A stretch of 64,000 nucleotides of DNA. Source: JAVJPJ01 sp040217295 (GTDB taxonomy: Bacteria; Pseudomonadota; Alphaproteobacteria; Rhodobacterales; Rhodobacteraceae). This document shows positions 8,222-17,655 of this stretch, piece by piece. The number at the start of each line of letters is the position of its first letter. Within the stretch, counting starts at the first letter, position 1. The translations under genes were made by a program, and so were the position numbers. A model generated the notes under the pieces. The model saw only the letters and a list, made by a program, of their open reading frames with translations, had not been told where the DNA came from and did no database searches. The stretch is taken from the NCBI GenBank assembly GCA_964460185.1, contig CAYWTM010000004.1, positions 1 through 64,000 of the forward strand. The letters are read 5' to 3'.

Positions 8222-9808
8222 TCAGCCCCTTGCATCTTCGCGGATCATGTCGGCGGCTTTCTCGCCAATCATGATGGCCGCGGCATTGGTGTTGGAGGAA
8301 ATCACCCGCGGCATGATGGAGTTGTCCACCACGCGCAGCCCCTCGATCCCGTTGAACCGCAGGCGGGTGTCGACCACGGCATCAGGGTCGCTACCCATCC
8401 TGCAGGTTCCCGCACAGTGATGCGATGTCTTGGAATGCGCACAGATGAAATTGTAGTAATCCTCGTCCGTCTTCACATCCGGTCCAGGCAGGCGTTCGGC
8501 CTTGATCATCCCGGCCAGGGGGGCCTGGCCCATGATCTGCTGTGTCAGTTTCAGGCCTCGGATCGACATCTCGCGATCCTGCGGGTCCTGCAGGTAATTC
8601 GGGTCGATCAAGGGCGCTTTGGCCGGATCGTCGGATTGCAGCCGCACCGTGCCCCGTGACCGCGGGCGCAGATAACAGCTGTTCAGCGTGACGCCGCCGT
8701 CGGGCATCACGGCCACACCCTTTTCGATGCCGGTGCCAAGGCCGAGATGGAACTGGATATCGGGCGAGCGTGCATTTGGGTCGGCATACCAGAACCCACC
8801 GGTCTCAAAGAGGCTGGAGGCAACGGGCCCCTTGCGGGTGATCATGTATTGCAGCCCGGCAAGGGCCGCCAGATGCGGCTTGGCGAACCGGTCGTAGCTG
8901 TGGGGGCCCGACAGTTCGCAAATGCAGTAAAGGTCCAGATGGTCTTGCAGGTTTTCGCCCACTTGGCGCTGATCCAGCACCACGTCGATACCCATGTCGT
9001 GCAGATGATCCGCCGGCCCGATCCCCGATAGCTGCAGCAATCGCGGCGACCCGATCGCGCCCGACGACAGCAACACCTCTTGCGCGGCGGCGATCCGGGT
9101 GCCGTCGGTCAGCTCCACGCCTTTGGCCCGCCCCGCCTCGACGATCAGGCGGCGCACCTGAACACCGGTTTTCACGGTCAGGTTGGCGCGCCCCGCATTC
9201 GGCGCAAGATACGCCATCGCGGCCGAAGAACGCCGCGCATTGCGTTGGGTCAGCTGGTAGTAGGCAACGCCATCCTGCGCCTCGCCGTTCACATCCTCGT
9301 TTCGCGGGATGCCAAGCGCCGCCGCAGCCTCGAAATATGCGTCGCAAATCGGCAGGGGCGATATGGGTTGTGACACGCCCAGCGGGCCGCCCTGTCCGTG
9401 AAAGCGGTTGTTGTAGGTGTCGTTGTCCTCGGCCTTGCGAAAATACGGCAAGACGTCGTCGTAGCTCCACCCGTCGCAGCCCATCTGCCGCCATTCGTCG
9501 TAATCCCGCGCGTTGCCGCGCGTGTAGATCTGCGCGTTGATCGCCGATCCGCCGCCGATCACCTTGGCCTGGGTGTAGTTGAACACCCGGCCCTGCATGT
9601 GGCGCTGCGGCACGGTTTCCCAGCCCCATGACCCGATGCCCTTTGTCATCTTCGCAAAGCCTGCGGGCAGGTGATAGAACGGATGCCGGTCGCGCCCGCC
9701 CGCCTCGAGCAGGCAGACCCGGACCGCCGGATCCTCGCTCAGCCGCGCGGCCAGAACGCACCCCGCGCTGCCGCCCCCGATGATGATGTAGTCATACCCT
9801 TCGGCCAT
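8222..9808 (-). CDS. GMC family FAD-dependent oxidoreductase (choline/alcohol dehydrogenase-like)
   Basis: 528 residues. The N-terminal FAD-binding Rossmann motif is IIIGGGSAGCVLAARLSE, followed by the GMC signature 1 region (VIGGGSAINAQIYTRGN). Signature 2 is LSSGAIGSPRLLQLSGIGP, and the C-terminal catalytic pair is in HHCAGTCRMG (His) and SSNTNAAAIMIGEK (Asn). It oxidises a primary alcohol or a sugar hydroxyl to aldehyde or ketone using FAD, with oxygen or a quinone/cytochrome as acceptor. No signal peptide, so cytoplasmic. Four bases separate it from the DUF993 gene. Substrate unassigned; choline is unlikely in this sugar context. Confidence 0.92.
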   Translation of the reverse strand: MAEGYDYIIIGGGSAGCVLAARLSEDPAVRVCLLEAGGRDRHPFYHLPAGFAKMTKGIGSWGWETVPQRHMQGRVFNYTQAKVIGGGSAINAQIYTRGNARDYDEWRQMGCDGWSYDDVLPYFRKAEDNDTYNNRFHGQGGPLGVSQPISPLPICDAYFEAAAALGIPRNEDVNGEAQDGVAYYQLTQRNARRSSAAMAYLAPNAGRANLTVKTGVQVRRLIVEAGRAKGVELTDGTRIAAAQEVLLSSGAIGSPRLLQLSGIGPADHLHDMGIDVVLDQRQVGENLQDHLDLYCICELSGPHSYDRFAKPHLAALAGLQYMITRKGPVASSLFETGGFWYADPNARSPDIQFHLGLGTGIEKGVAVMPDGGVTLNSCYLRPRSRGTVRLQSDDPAKAPLIDPNYLQDPQDREMSIRGLKLTQQIMGQAPLAGMIKAERLPGPDVKTDEDYYNFICAHSKTSHHCAGTCRMGSDPDAVVDTRLRFNGIEGLRVVDNSIMPRVISSNTNAAAIMIGEKAADMIREDARG

Positions 9809-9817
9809 GGTGATCCC

Positions 9818-10561
9818 CTACAGCCGGTGAATGGAAAGCCCGCCATCGACGGGAATGATGCTGCCGGTGGCATAGGCGAGATCGCCACGCGCCAGCGGCA
9901 GGATGGTGCGCGCGATATCCTCGGGCTCTCCCCATCTGCCGGCGGGGATCAACCCGTCGGCGATGCGCTGGTCGTAGCGATCCGCCACCGGCGCGGTCAT
10001 CGGCGTGCGGATGATGCCGGGGCGGATGTCGAAAACCCCGATCCCGTCAGGGGCGAGGCGCGCGGCCAGGGCCTTGGTCATCATCGCCGCGCCGGATTTC
10101 GAGATGCAGTACTCCGCGCGGTCGGGCGACACCATCTCGGCACTGACCGAGGTGATGACGTGGATCGACCGATAGGGATCTTGGGGCAGGTGCAGCATGC
10201 GTTTCGCAAATTCTTGTATAAGAAAAAATGCGCCGCGCAGATTGACGGCGTGGCAGCGATCAAAGCTTTCCGGCGTGATGTCCAGCAGGTCGCCGCGCTG
10301 CATCGCGCCGACGCCCGCATTGGACACCAGCGTCGTTACGGGCCCCACGGCCTCGATCAGGGAAGGGATGCCGCCGATATCGGCTATATCATGGCGGTGA
10401 TACGTGGCGTCCGACATGGTGTGCAGTGCGGCCTGCACCACGTCCGACTCGATCGGTAGTTCAGCTGCGATGGCGACCTGCCAGCCGGCCCCGTGCAGCG
10501 CCTGCGCGATGGCCAATCCAATGCCTTGCTGCCCACCGGTAATCAGTGCGGAACGTGTCAT
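9818..10561 (-). CDS. SDR family NAD(P)-dependent oxidoreductase
   Basis: 247 residues. Cofactor-binding TGGQQGIG at 8-15, NAG at 81-83, and the catalytic Ser138-Tyr151-Lys155 set (TSVS, YCISK). The C-terminal end closes with GSIIPVDGG as in FabG-like reductases. The sequence resembles 3-ketoacyl-reductase-type SDRs that act on sugars and polyols. Its start overlaps the stop of the upstream GMC gene (ATGA), implying coupled translation. In context it probably oxidises or reduces a keto-sugar intermediate between the two GMC enzymes. Confidence 0.92.
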   Translation of the reverse strand: MTRSALITGGQQGIGLAIAQALHGAGWQVAIAAELPIESDVVQAALHTMSDATYHRHDIADIGGIPSLIEAVGPVTTLVSNAGVGAMQRGDLLDITPESFDRCHAVNLRGAFFLIQEFAKRMLHLPQDPYRSIHVITSVSAEMVSPDRAEYCISKSGAAMMTKALAARLAPDGIGVFDIRPGIIRTPMTAPVADRYDQRIADGLIPAGRWGEPEDIARTILPLARGDLAYATGSIIPVDGGLSIHRL

Positions 10562-12027
10562 GCGGCCTCCTTCATGTGATCGGCCTGCCGCAAGGCGAGG
10601 GCCGCGATGGTCAGGGACGGGTTCACCGCCGCCGAGGTTGGCAGCAACGCGCCATCACAGATATACAGGTTGGGGTGGTCGTGACTGCGCCCGAACGGAT
10701 CGGCCACGCTGCTACGCGGATCGGACCCGATGCGCAGCGTTCCGCACTGGTGCGACGGGGTGCGGCGATCAAACGCCTTTGACACGCAGATCGGAAAGCC
10801 CGCCCGCCTCAGCGCCGCCTTCAACCGCGTCACCAGCGTCAGGTGCGCGTCCCAGTTCGACCGCTGCCAGTCCAGCACGATATCGTCGCCCCGTACCGTC
10901 ACGCGGCTGTCGGATGTCGGCAGGTCCTCGCTCATCAGGTAGAAATCAATCGCGTGATCCGCGACCATGCGGGCCAGCCAGCCCGGCAGATTGGTCTGGG
11001 ATGCAAGGATCGGCCCACTGACCCGACCCAGCAGTTGCACATTCCCCAAGGGTTCGCCGCCCGGGCCGCCGGTGAGGTACCAATCATTGATCTGCAGGGT
11101 CTTTTGATAGACCGACCGGTTGCGCCGATGCGACAGCGCCAGCAGGGCGGAGGCATTGTGGTTCATGAAATTGCGCCCCACCTGATCCGACCTGTTCGCC
11201 AGGCCGCGCGGATGATCCGGGTCGGTTGACCGCAACAAGATCGCCGCACTGTGCACGGCCCCCGCCGCCAGAACGATCGTGCGCGCCTCGATCCGCCCGG
11301 CCGAGGTCAGGGCGGCGGTTATCGTGTTTCCCCGGCACTCCAGCCTGTCTACCCGCACGCCGACCCGAAGCTCGACGTTGGGATGCTGCAGGGCATAACG
11401 CAAAACGGTTTCGGCGTCCCTTTTGGCGCCGGTGGTGTCCGGGAAACCGTCCCACGGGGTGTTTGCACGCGCCAGCCAGGCGTCGATATCGACCGCAAGC
11501 GGTAGCGGCGAGGGATGCAGGCCAACGCGGCGCAGACGTGCAGACAGATCCCGGATCTCGGGCTCATCGGGAACAGGCGGATGCGGATAGGGCGCATCAT
11601 GGGGTGGTTCGGTCGGATCCACGCTGTGATCGCCATGCACGCCGAATAGCGCCTCGGCACGGGTGTAATAGGGCGCCAGCACATCATACCCGAACGGCCA
11701 ACCGGGCGTTTTGCCCCCCATATGATGCATCGGCGCGAAATCAGCCTCGCGGTAGCGCATCAGGACGCCGCCGTAGAATTTCGAATTGCCGCCCACATAG
11801 CTGAAACAACCCGGATTGAACCGCGCCCCTTCCGGCGTCAGCCAGGTTTCCTCGGGCCGGTAATGCCCGCGCCCGTAAATGGCAACGGGGTCGCGCGCCT
11901 GCGCGCTGTCGGTCAGGTAATCGCCCCGCTCGAGAACAACGATCCGCCGACCGGTCGCGGCGAGCGCATGGGCCAGAGTGGCCCCGCCCATGCCCGACCC
12001 GATGATCAGAACGTCGATCTCGCTCAC
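10558..12027 (-). CDS. GMC oxidoreductase, sugar/gluconate dehydrogenase type
   Basis: 489 residues. The FAD motif is IIGSGMGGATLAHALA and the C-terminal GMC_oxred_C block is HQCGTLRIGSDP ... NPSLTIAALALRQADHM. This His and Asn pairing is typical of the subgroup containing gluconate 2-dehydrogenase and fructose dehydrogenase large subunits, not of choline oxidases. The start codon is GTG at 12027, preceded by a run of six G. First gene of the operon running to 4489, with the candidate LacI operator centred about 30 bases upstream. No partner cytochrome c or small subunit is seen nearby, and no Tat signal. Confidence 0.88.
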   Translation of the reverse strand: MSEIDVLIIGSGMGGATLAHALAATGRRIVVLERGDYLTDSAQARDPVAIYGRGHYRPEETWLTPEGARFNPGCFSYVGGNSKFYGGVLMRYREADFAPMHHMGGKTPGWPFGYDVLAPYYTRAEALFGVHGDHSVDPTEPPHDAPYPHPPVPDEPEIRDLSARLRRVGLHPSPLPLAVDIDAWLARANTPWDGFPDTTGAKRDAETVLRYALQHPNVELRVGVRVDRLECRGNTITAALTSAGRIEARTIVLAAGAVHSAAILLRSTDPDHPRGLANRSDQVGRNFMNHNASALLALSHRRNRSVYQKTLQINDWYLTGGPGGEPLGNVQLLGRVSGPILASQTNLPGWLARMVADHAIDFYLMSEDLPTSDSRVTVRGDDIVLDWQRSNWDAHLTLVTRLKAALRRAGFPICVSKAFDRRTPSHQCGTLRIGSDPRSSVADPFGRSHDHPNLYICDGALLPTSAAVNPSLTIAALALRQADHMKEAA

Positions 12028-12051
12028 CGTCTGCCCCCCTGCATATCAATT

Positions 12052-12065
12052 TTGGATCGTTCCAA
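12052..12065. promoter_or_regulatory. candidate LacI-family operator TTGGATCGTTCCAA
   Basis: A near-perfect 14-base inverted repeat (one mismatch) with a central CG, the classic LacI-family geometry. It lies directly upstream of the GTG start of the seven-gene oxidation operon. The identical 14 bases occur at 22586-22599 in front of the Gfo/Idh operon. Being so close to the start it would act as a repressor site. The LacI protein encoded at 6041-7048 is the most economical candidate binder. Confidence 0.6.
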
Positions 12066-12082
12066 TTTTTTGGCAAAAGTCA

Positions 12083-12106
12083 ACCCGCGAGCTTGCACCC
12101 GCGGGT
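12083..12106 (-). terminator. intrinsic terminator after the ABC transporter ATPase gene
   Basis: ACCCGCG (12083-12089) pairs with CGCGGGT (12100-12106) around a 10-base loop. Read on the minus strand the stem is followed by TGACTTTTG, a short T-rich tail. It lies just beyond the ATPase stop codon at 12113 and before the operator of the next minus-strand operon, so it separates the two transcription units. Confidence 0.6.
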
Positions 12107-12112
12107 CTGTCT

Positions 12113-13231
12113 TCAGCCACCGATCCGGACGTGGGTGTCGGTATCGAACAAGACAGCCTTGTCCATGTTCACGGCAAATTCAAAGGCCTGTCCCGGATGG
12201 ACATCGGCATCCGCACGCATCCGCGCGACGCAATCCTTGCCCGATATCGTGGTGCTGACAAAGGTATCGGCACCAGCGGGTTCCGTCACGCTGACCGTAT
12301 TGGTGAAGGACTGGATATTTCCCGCGTTGCGGTCGGCGCCTTCGGGGTCGGTGATCGCCTCGGGGCGAATGCCAAGCATCACGTCCTTGTTCACGTAGGA
12401 CCTGTAGGCCCCCGTCGGGTCGTCCATCCTGAGATGCATGACCTGTCCTTCGGCCCCTGAGATCTCGGCATGCAGCGCGCCGTTCATATCGACCAGTTTG
12501 GACGATATCACGTTCATCGACGGCGACCCCATGAACGTCGCAACGAACAGGTTTGCGGGATTGTCGTAGATCTCTTTCGGGGTGCCAAGCTGCTGGACGT
12601 AACCGTTGTACATGACCGCGATCCGGGTGCTCAGCGTCATCGCCTCGATCTGGTCATGGGTCACGTAAACAATGGTTGTGCCCAGCTTTTGGTGCAGTTT
12701 CTTGATCTCGGTCCGCATGTCGACGCGCAATTTCGCATCCAGGTTCGACAGCGGCTCGTCGAACAAGAACACATCCGGATTGCGCACCAGCGCCCGACCC
12801 ATGGCCACACGCTGGCGCTGACCACCCGAAAGCTGACCCGGCTTGCGGTCCAGCAGGTTTTCGATCTGAAGCAGCTTGGCCACATCGCCCATGGCCTTGT
12901 CGCGGTCCGCCTTGGGCGTGCCATGCATTTCGAGGCCAAAGGTGATGTTCTGACCCACCGTCATGTTCGGGTAAAGCGCGTAGGACTGGAACACCATCGC
13001 GATGTTGCGCTTGGACGGGTGCACCCCGTTCATCACGCGATCCTTGATGGCGATCTCGCCCGAGGTGATCCCCTCAAGCCCGGCGATCATGTTCAGAAGC
13101 GTGGACTTGCCACAGCCGGACGGGCCCACGAGGACAAGGAACTCGCCCTCCTGAACCTCGATGTTGACGTGGTGCAGAACCTCCACCGCGCCGTAGGATT
13201 TGGTGACGTTGTTGATGTCGAGAAAACCCAT
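12113..13231 (-). CDS. sugar ABC transporter ATP-binding protein, UgpC/MalK type
   Basis: 372-residue ATPase that powers a carbohydrate importer at the inner membrane. Walker A is GPSGCGKST, the Q-loop is VFQSYALYPNM, the signature is LSGGQRQRVAMGRAL, Walker B is VFLFDEPLSNLD, and the switch His is in THDQ. The C-terminal ~130 residues form the MalK/UgpC-type regulatory OB domain (LGIRPEAI). Three bases after the permease gene. As the last gene of the operon it follows the binding protein and both permeases. Confidence 0.95.
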   Translation of the reverse strand: MGFLDINNVTKSYGAVEVLHHVNIEVQEGEFLVLVGPSGCGKSTLLNMIAGLEGITSGEIAIKDRVMNGVHPSKRNIAMVFQSYALYPNMTVGQNITFGLEMHGTPKADRDKAMGDVAKLLQIENLLDRKPGQLSGGQRQRVAMGRALVRNPDVFLFDEPLSNLDAKLRVDMRTEIKKLHQKLGTTIVYVTHDQIEAMTLSTRIAVMYNGYVQQLGTPKEIYDNPANLFVATFMGSPSMNVISSKLVDMNGALHAEISGAEGQVMHLRMDDPTGAYRSYVNKDVMLGIRPEAITDPEGADRNAGNIQSFTNTVSVTEPAGADTFVSTTISGKDCVARMRADADVHPGQAFEFAVNMDKAVLFDTDTHVRIGG

Positions 13232-13234
13232 GGG

Positions 13235-14116
13235 TCAGCCTTTCACAGAACCGGCCATCAGACCGCGGACAAAATAGCGGCCCGCGACGATGTACACGAG
13301 GAGGGTGGGACCGGCGGCCATGATGGCGCCCGCGAAATGCACGTTGTATTCGCGCACACCCGTGGAGGAGTTGACGAGGTTGTTGAGCGCCACCGTCATC
13401 GGCGCCGCGCCGCCCGACGCAAAGGACGCGCCGAACAGGAAGTCGTTCCAGATATTGGTGAACTGCCAGATGCAGCAGACCGCGATGATCGGGCCCGAGC
13501 TTGGCAGCATGATCCTGTAGAAGATCTGGAAAAATCCGGCCCCGTCGATCTGCGCCGCCCGAACCAGTTCGGTCGGGAACGCGGCATAGTAATTGCGGAA
13601 ATACAGGGTCGAGAACCCGATGCCGTAGACCACGTGAACCAGGATCAGGCCATAGGTCGTGCCCGCGATATCCAGAATTCCAAGGATCCGCGCCATCGGG
13701 ATCAGCACGATCTGGAACGGAATGAAGCACGAGAACAACAGCAGGCCAAAGATCCACGTCGCCCCGCGAAAGTGCCACTTCGTCAGCACATACCCGTTCA
13801 GCGCCCCAAGCACGGTCGAAATTGCGACCGCGGGCACCGCCATCGCGATGGAATTGATGAAATAGGGCCGCAGGCCGGTCGGCTCCACGCCGATCTGGGC
13901 GGTGGACCATGCCGACAACCACGGCTCGATCGTCCATTGGCGCGGCAGGGCAACCATGTTGCCGCCGGTGATCTCTTCCAGTGGCTTGAGCGAGTTCACC
14001 AGCATGATCCCGAAGGGCAGCAGGTAGAACAGCGCGAACAGCAACAAGACAAGATAGATCAGGGCCCGCGAGACGTTCGAGGATCGGATTGCATTTTCAG
14101 TCGATGCGGCAGCCAT
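13235..14116 (-). CDS. sugar ABC transporter permease, MalG/UgpE type
   Basis: 293 residues with six predicted membrane helices (first at VSRALIYLVLLLFALFYLLP). The EAA cytoplasmic loop, VRAAQIDGAGFFQIFYRI, docks on the ATPase. The ATG at 14116 overlaps the stop of the upstream permease (TGATG); a GTG three bases earlier gives a GTGA overlap and is an alternative start. Second membrane subunit of the importer. Confidence 0.94.
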   Translation of the reverse strand: MAAASTENAIRSSNVSRALIYLVLLLFALFYLLPFGIMLVNSLKPLEEITGGNMVALPRQWTIEPWLSAWSTAQIGVEPTGLRPYFINSIAMAVPAVAISTVLGALNGYVLTKWHFRGATWIFGLLLFSCFIPFQIVLIPMARILGILDIAGTTYGLILVHVVYGIGFSTLYFRNYYAAFPTELVRAAQIDGAGFFQIFYRIMLPSSGPIIAVCCIWQFTNIWNDFLFGASFASGGAAPMTVALNNLVNSSTGVREYNVHFAGAIMAAGPTLLVYIVAGRYFVRGLMAGSVKG

Positions 14117-15024
14117 CACTTCTTCTCCCGCAATTCGGCATAGAGATACGGCACCATGATCGCGGCAATCGTCATCAGCATGATCACGGCCGACGAGGCA
14201 CCGATCCCCATCTGGTTCCGGGTGAACGTGTACGAATACATGAAGGTCGCAGGCAGCGCCGTGGCATTGCCGGGGCCGCCCCCCGTCAAGGCGATCACAA
14301 GGTCATAGGACTTGATCGCAAGGTGCGACAGGATCACGAAGGCCGACAGGAACGCCGGGCGCAGCTGTGGCAGGATGATCCGCCGATACAGGTTCCAGTT
14401 CGATGCCCCATCCATTTGCGCGGCCTTCAGGATCTCGTTGTCGATCCCGCGCAGCCCGGCCAGAAACATCGCCATCACAAAGCCCGAGCTTTGCCAGACC
14501 GCGGCGATGACGATGGTGTAGATCGCCATCTCGCGATCCTTGATCCAGTTGAAGGTGAAACTCTCCCACCCCCACAGATGCATGGTGTTCTCAAGCCCGA
14601 TCGCGGGGTCCAGGAACCATTTCCATGCCGTCCCCGTCACGATGAACGACAGCGCCATCGGATACAGGAAGATCGGGCGCAGGATGCCTTCGCCCCGGAT
14701 CTTCTGGTCCAGGAAGATCGCCAGCATCAGGCCGATGACCGTGCTGATCGCGATGTAGAGCCCCGCGAAGATGGCAAGGTTCCTGACCGCGATATCCCAT
14801 TCGCGAACCCGGAAGAGGCGGTCGTAATTCTGAAAGCCGACCCATTCGTAGGACGGCAACATGCGGCTGTTGGTGAAGCTGAGATAGATCGTGAAGGCGA
14901 TGAAGCCGTAGACGAAGATCACCATCACGGCAAAGGACGGTGCAAGCACGATCTTGGGCAGCCAGTTTTGCAAACGCGTGCGGAAATCCACGCCCGTGTC
15001 ATGCCCGGCGTCGGTTACGGCCAT
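14116..15024 (-). CDS. sugar ABC transporter permease, MalF/UgpA type
   Basis: 302 residues with six membrane helices (IVLAPSFAVMVIFVYGFIAF begins the first) and the EAA loop LKAAQMDGASNWNLYRRIILP. Start at 15024 (MAVTDAGHD) is chosen for the strong AGGGGAGGGGG upstream; the longer frame to 15072 lacks one. Together with the next gene it forms the heterodimeric membrane channel. It is separated from the binding-protein gene by a strong hairpin. Confidence 0.94.
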   Translation of the reverse strand: MAVTDAGHDTGVDFRTRLQNWLPKIVLAPSFAVMVIFVYGFIAFTIYLSFTNSRMLPSYEWVGFQNYDRLFRVREWDIAVRNLAIFAGLYIAISTVIGLMLAIFLDQKIRGEGILRPIFLYPMALSFIVTGTAWKWFLDPAIGLENTMHLWGWESFTFNWIKDREMAIYTIVIAAVWQSSGFVMAMFLAGLRGIDNEILKAAQMDGASNWNLYRRIILPQLRPAFLSAFVILSHLAIKSYDLVIALTGGGPGNATALPATFMYSYTFTRNQMGIGASSAVIMLMTIAAIMVPYLYAELREKK

Positions 15025-15085
15025 GTGGCCCCCTCCCCTGTCTTTGATGTTGTCTTCGGATCGGGCGCGCACCGCCCGACAAGAT

Positions 15086-15113
15086 GGACCGGCCCTGCGA
15101 ACAGGGCCGGTCC
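15086..15113 (-). terminator. 12-bp stem hairpin with UUCG loop between binding protein and permease genes
   Basis: GGACCGGCCCTG (15086-15097) pairs perfectly with CAGGGCCGGTCC (15102-15113). Read on the transcribed strand the tetraloop is UUCG, the most stable RNA tetraloop. There is no T run, so it probably acts as an RNA stabiliser or partial terminator that keeps binding-protein mRNA in excess over the permease mRNA. Confidence 0.6.
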
Positions 15114-15123
15114 GGGAAGATGA

Positions 15124-16374
15124 TTACATCGCCAGTTCCACGGCGGTCACCATTTCGGCGGCCGCGGTTTCAGCGTCGTATTCCCCGTTGAAATGCGCGG
15201 TGATCACGTCATACATCGCGTTCTGCACGGACGGGTTGTTGGCGTGGCCGTGGGCCATGGAACCAAACAGGGTGCCGTTCGCGCCGGCCTCTGCCAGCTG
15301 CGCCATGCCAAGCTGGCCGCAGGCATCGAACGAGGCCGGATCGATATCGGTCCGCGCGGGAACCGAACCCTTGACCACGTTGAACGCAATCTGGAACTCG
15401 GGGCTCAACACGGCCGAAGCCATCGTGACCTGAGAAGCTTGCGCCGCAGGATCAGAGACGTTGAACATCGCGAACTGGTCCGAGTTGAAGGTCACGGTGC
15501 CTTCGGTGCCGGGCACGCGGAAGCACTGGAATTCCTCACCAGCGGTCTGACCCGCGTTCACGAATTCGCCCTTCGCCCAGTCACCCATGATCTGGAACAG
15601 CGCATCGCCGTTGATGACCATGGCCGATGCCAGGTTCCAGTCACGACCGGAGAAGTTGTCATCGACGAAGCCACGCAGGGTTTCCATGCGCTGGAACGCT
15701 TCGACCATCAGGTCCGAGCCAAGCGCTTCGGGGTCCAGATCGACCATGGAGGCCTGGTAGAACTCGGGACCGCCGACGCCCATCACCATCGAATCGAAGA
15801 TGGTGGCGTCCTGCCAGGCCTGACCGCCATGGGCCAGCGCCGTGTAGCCCGCATCCTGCGCGGTCTGCATGGCAGCGACGAATTCATCCCAGGTGGTCGG
15901 CTGGGAAATGCCCAGTTCTTCCATCAGCGCGGTGTTCGCCCAGACCCAGTTGGTCGAGTGCACGTTCACAGGTGCCGCAACCCAATGACCATCATAGGTC
16001 GAGAACCGCTGCAGCGCCGCGGGAACCACGTCGTTCCAGCCCTGCTCGGCCGCCAGGTCATCAAGGTTTGCCAGCGCGCCTTCGGCGGCCCAATCCTGGA
16101 TCGAGAAGCCCAGCATCTGAACGGCGGTCGGCGGATCGCCTGCGGTGACACGCGCACGCAGAACGGTCATGGCGTCAGAGCCACCGCCACCTGCGACGGG
16201 CATGTCGGTCCAGCCGATGCCGCCGCCGGCCAGGTCTTCGCGCAGAACGTTCAGAGCGGCAGCTTCACCGCCCGACGTCCACCAATGCAGAACCTCAACG
16301 TCCTGTGCCGCGACCGCAGTGGTCGACAACGCCAAAACCGCTGCTGTCATGTGCAGTTTCTTCATCATGGTCAT
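15124..16374 (-). CDS. sugar ABC transporter substrate-binding protein
   Basis: 416-residue periplasmic protein with a Sec signal peptide ([22 protein letters not shown], cleavage after AVA). The mature N-terminus [16 protein letters not shown] is the hallmark of family-1 solute-binding proteins for mono- and oligosaccharides (glucose/mannose-type, often annotated as glucose-binding). Start at 16374 follows GGGAGGA with good spacing. First gene of the importer operon. Two LacI-type operators lie upstream. The sugar cannot be deduced. Confidence 0.94.
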   Translation of the reverse strand: MTMMKKLHMTAAVLALSTTAVAAQDVEVLHWWTSGGEAAALNVLREDLAGGGIGWTDMPVAGGGGSDAMTVLRARVTAGDPPTAVQMLGFSIQDWAAEGALANLDDLAAEQGWNDVVPAALQRFSTYDGHWVAAPVNVHSTNWVWANTALMEELGISQPTTWDEFVAAMQTAQDAGYTALAHGGQAWQDATIFDSMVMGVGGPEFYQASMVDLDPEALGSDLMVEAFQRMETLRGFVDDNFSGRDWNLASAMVINGDALFQIMGDWAKGEFVNAGQTAGEEFQCFRVPGTEGTVTFNSDQFAMFNVSDPAAQASQVTMASAVLSPEFQIAFNVVKGSVPARTDIDPASFDACGQLGMAQLAEAGANGTLFGSMAHGHANNPSVQNAMYDVITAHFNGEYDAETAAAEMVTAVELAM

Positions 16375-16420
16375 TCGTAGTCCTCCCTATATGACCGACG
16401 CCCTTTCGGGCTTGCGTGAA

Positions 16421-16434
16421 TTAAAACGTTATAA
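16421..16434. promoter_or_regulatory. candidate LacI operator TTAAAACGTTATAA
   Basis: 14-base inverted repeat with one mismatch and the central ACGT typical of LacI/GalR sites, 47 bases upstream of the sugar-binding-protein start. A second similar site lies 130 bases away at 16551, near the divergent LacI gene. The pair could support autoregulation or looping. Confidence 0.45.
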
Positions 16435-16550
16435 ATGTGCCACTCGTCAACCCAAAATTACGCGCATACGCAAAGGGTGCGTATCACAAAACCCTTCTGC
16501 TTATGACGCTTCGCCGCGATGCAGCATTTTCACATGCAAGAGATTCCATG

Positions 16551-16564
16551 TTGAAACGTTTGAA
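16551..16564. promoter_or_regulatory. candidate LacI operator TTGAAACGTTTGAA
   Basis: 14-base inverted repeat with one mismatch around AAACGTTT, 49 bases upstream of the LacI gene starting at 16613. This is a plausible autoregulatory site and the partner of the site at 16421 in the divergent promoter region. Confidence 0.5.
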
Positions 16565-16612
16565 TTCCCCGTCATTATGACCACACCCGAAACCGCGAGG
16601 CGTTTGCGTGTC

Positions 16613-17641
16613 ATGAGCGACCAGATCGACGATGGAGCCCTGTCGCATACGGGCGACAAACCCACCCTGCGCACGGTGGCGCAGGATACGGGTTTCGCCG
16701 TCGCGACCGTATCGCGCGCGCTGTCGGGCGATCAGCGAATCGCGGCAAAGACACGCGCGATCGTGGCCGAGGCCGCCGAGAGGCTGGGATACATCCCGGA
16801 CCGCGCCGCGCGACGCCTGCGCACCGGACGCACGCAGGTGATATCGCTTCTGTTGAACACCGAGCATGAATTCCTGGGATTTACCCACGAATTCCTCAGC
16901 GGAATCACCGACGCGCTGGCCGGCACGGGCTATGCCGTTAGCGTCGTGCCCGATGATGTGGGCGACGACAGGCTGCGCCCGGTCAAGGCGATCTTGCGCA
17001 ACAATCTTGCCGACGGGATCCTGTTCACCCGGACCGAGGCATTCGACCCCCGCGCGCGCCTGTTGATGGAGGCCGATTTCCCTTTCGTGTCCCATGGCCG
17101 GACCGAATTCACGACCCCCCATCCATGGGTCGATTTCGACAACGAAGCCTTTGCCCGCCGCGCCGTCGAGCGCCTGGTTTCGCAGGGCCGCAAACGAATC
17201 AGCCTCGTTCTTCCGGGCGACCGTTTCACCTTCACGCAGCATCTGCGCTACGGGTTCCTGACCGCTGTTCGCGCGGCTGGCGTGGAACACGAGATCGTGG
17301 CGGGCGTCACGCTCGACAGCCCCACCGCCGACATCGCGGCGGCCATGACCCGCGCGCGGCACGGGCCGACCCCGCCGGACGGATATGTCTGCGTGGGCGA
17401 GGTCACGGCCATGGTGACCCTTGCGTGCCTGGCCGATACCGGGGCGGTGCCCGGCGTCGACGCCGATATCGTGGCCAAACGGGCCTCGCCGATTTTCGAC
17501 AACATCCGCCCGCGCATCGACACCGCCTACGAGGATCTGCGCGCGACGGGCCATGCCATGGCCGCGATGCTGTTGCGCCGCATGAGCGGTGAACCGCCCA
17601 GGGACCTGCACCAGCTGTTCAAGCCTGATCCGACATTCTGA
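16613..17641 (+). CDS. LacI family transcriptional regulator of the sugar ABC operon
   Basis: About 342 residues. Helix-turn-helix PTLRTVAQDTGFAVATVSRALSG, hinge region RRLRTGRTQVISLLLN, then an effector domain (SHGRTEF, PHPWVDFDNEAFARRA). Recognition helix AVATVSRAL is the class that reads AACGTT centres, matching the two sites in the divergent intergenic region. I start it at 16613 (MSDQIDDG), with GAGG upstream; an in-frame ATG at 16577 is possible but overlaps nothing that looks like a ribosome site. It is convergent with the aldehyde dehydrogenase, 14 bases between stops. Confidence 0.92.
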   Translation: MSDQIDDGALSHTGDKPTLRTVAQDTGFAVATVSRALSGDQRIAAKTRAIVAEAAERLGYIPDRAARRLRTGRTQVISLLLNTEHEFLGFTHEFLSGITDALAGTGYAVSVVPDDVGDDRLRPVKAILRNNLADGILFTRTEAFDPRARLLMEADFPFVSHGRTEFTTPHPWVDFDNEAFARRAVERLVSQGRKRISLVLPGDRFTFTQHLRYGFLTAVRAAGVEHEIVAGVTLDSPTADIAAAMTRARHGPTPPDGYVCVGEVTAMVTLACLADTGAVPGVDADIVAKRASPIFDNIRPRIDTAYEDLRATGHAMAAMLLRRMSGEPPRDLHQLFKPDPTF

Positions 17642-17655
17642 CCGGCGATGCCGCA

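Noticed and set aside
12470..14143. 557-codon plus-strand open frame over the ABC transporter genes
   Set aside because: Antisense to the ATPase and permease; composition is His/Arg/Asp-rich and no family is seen.
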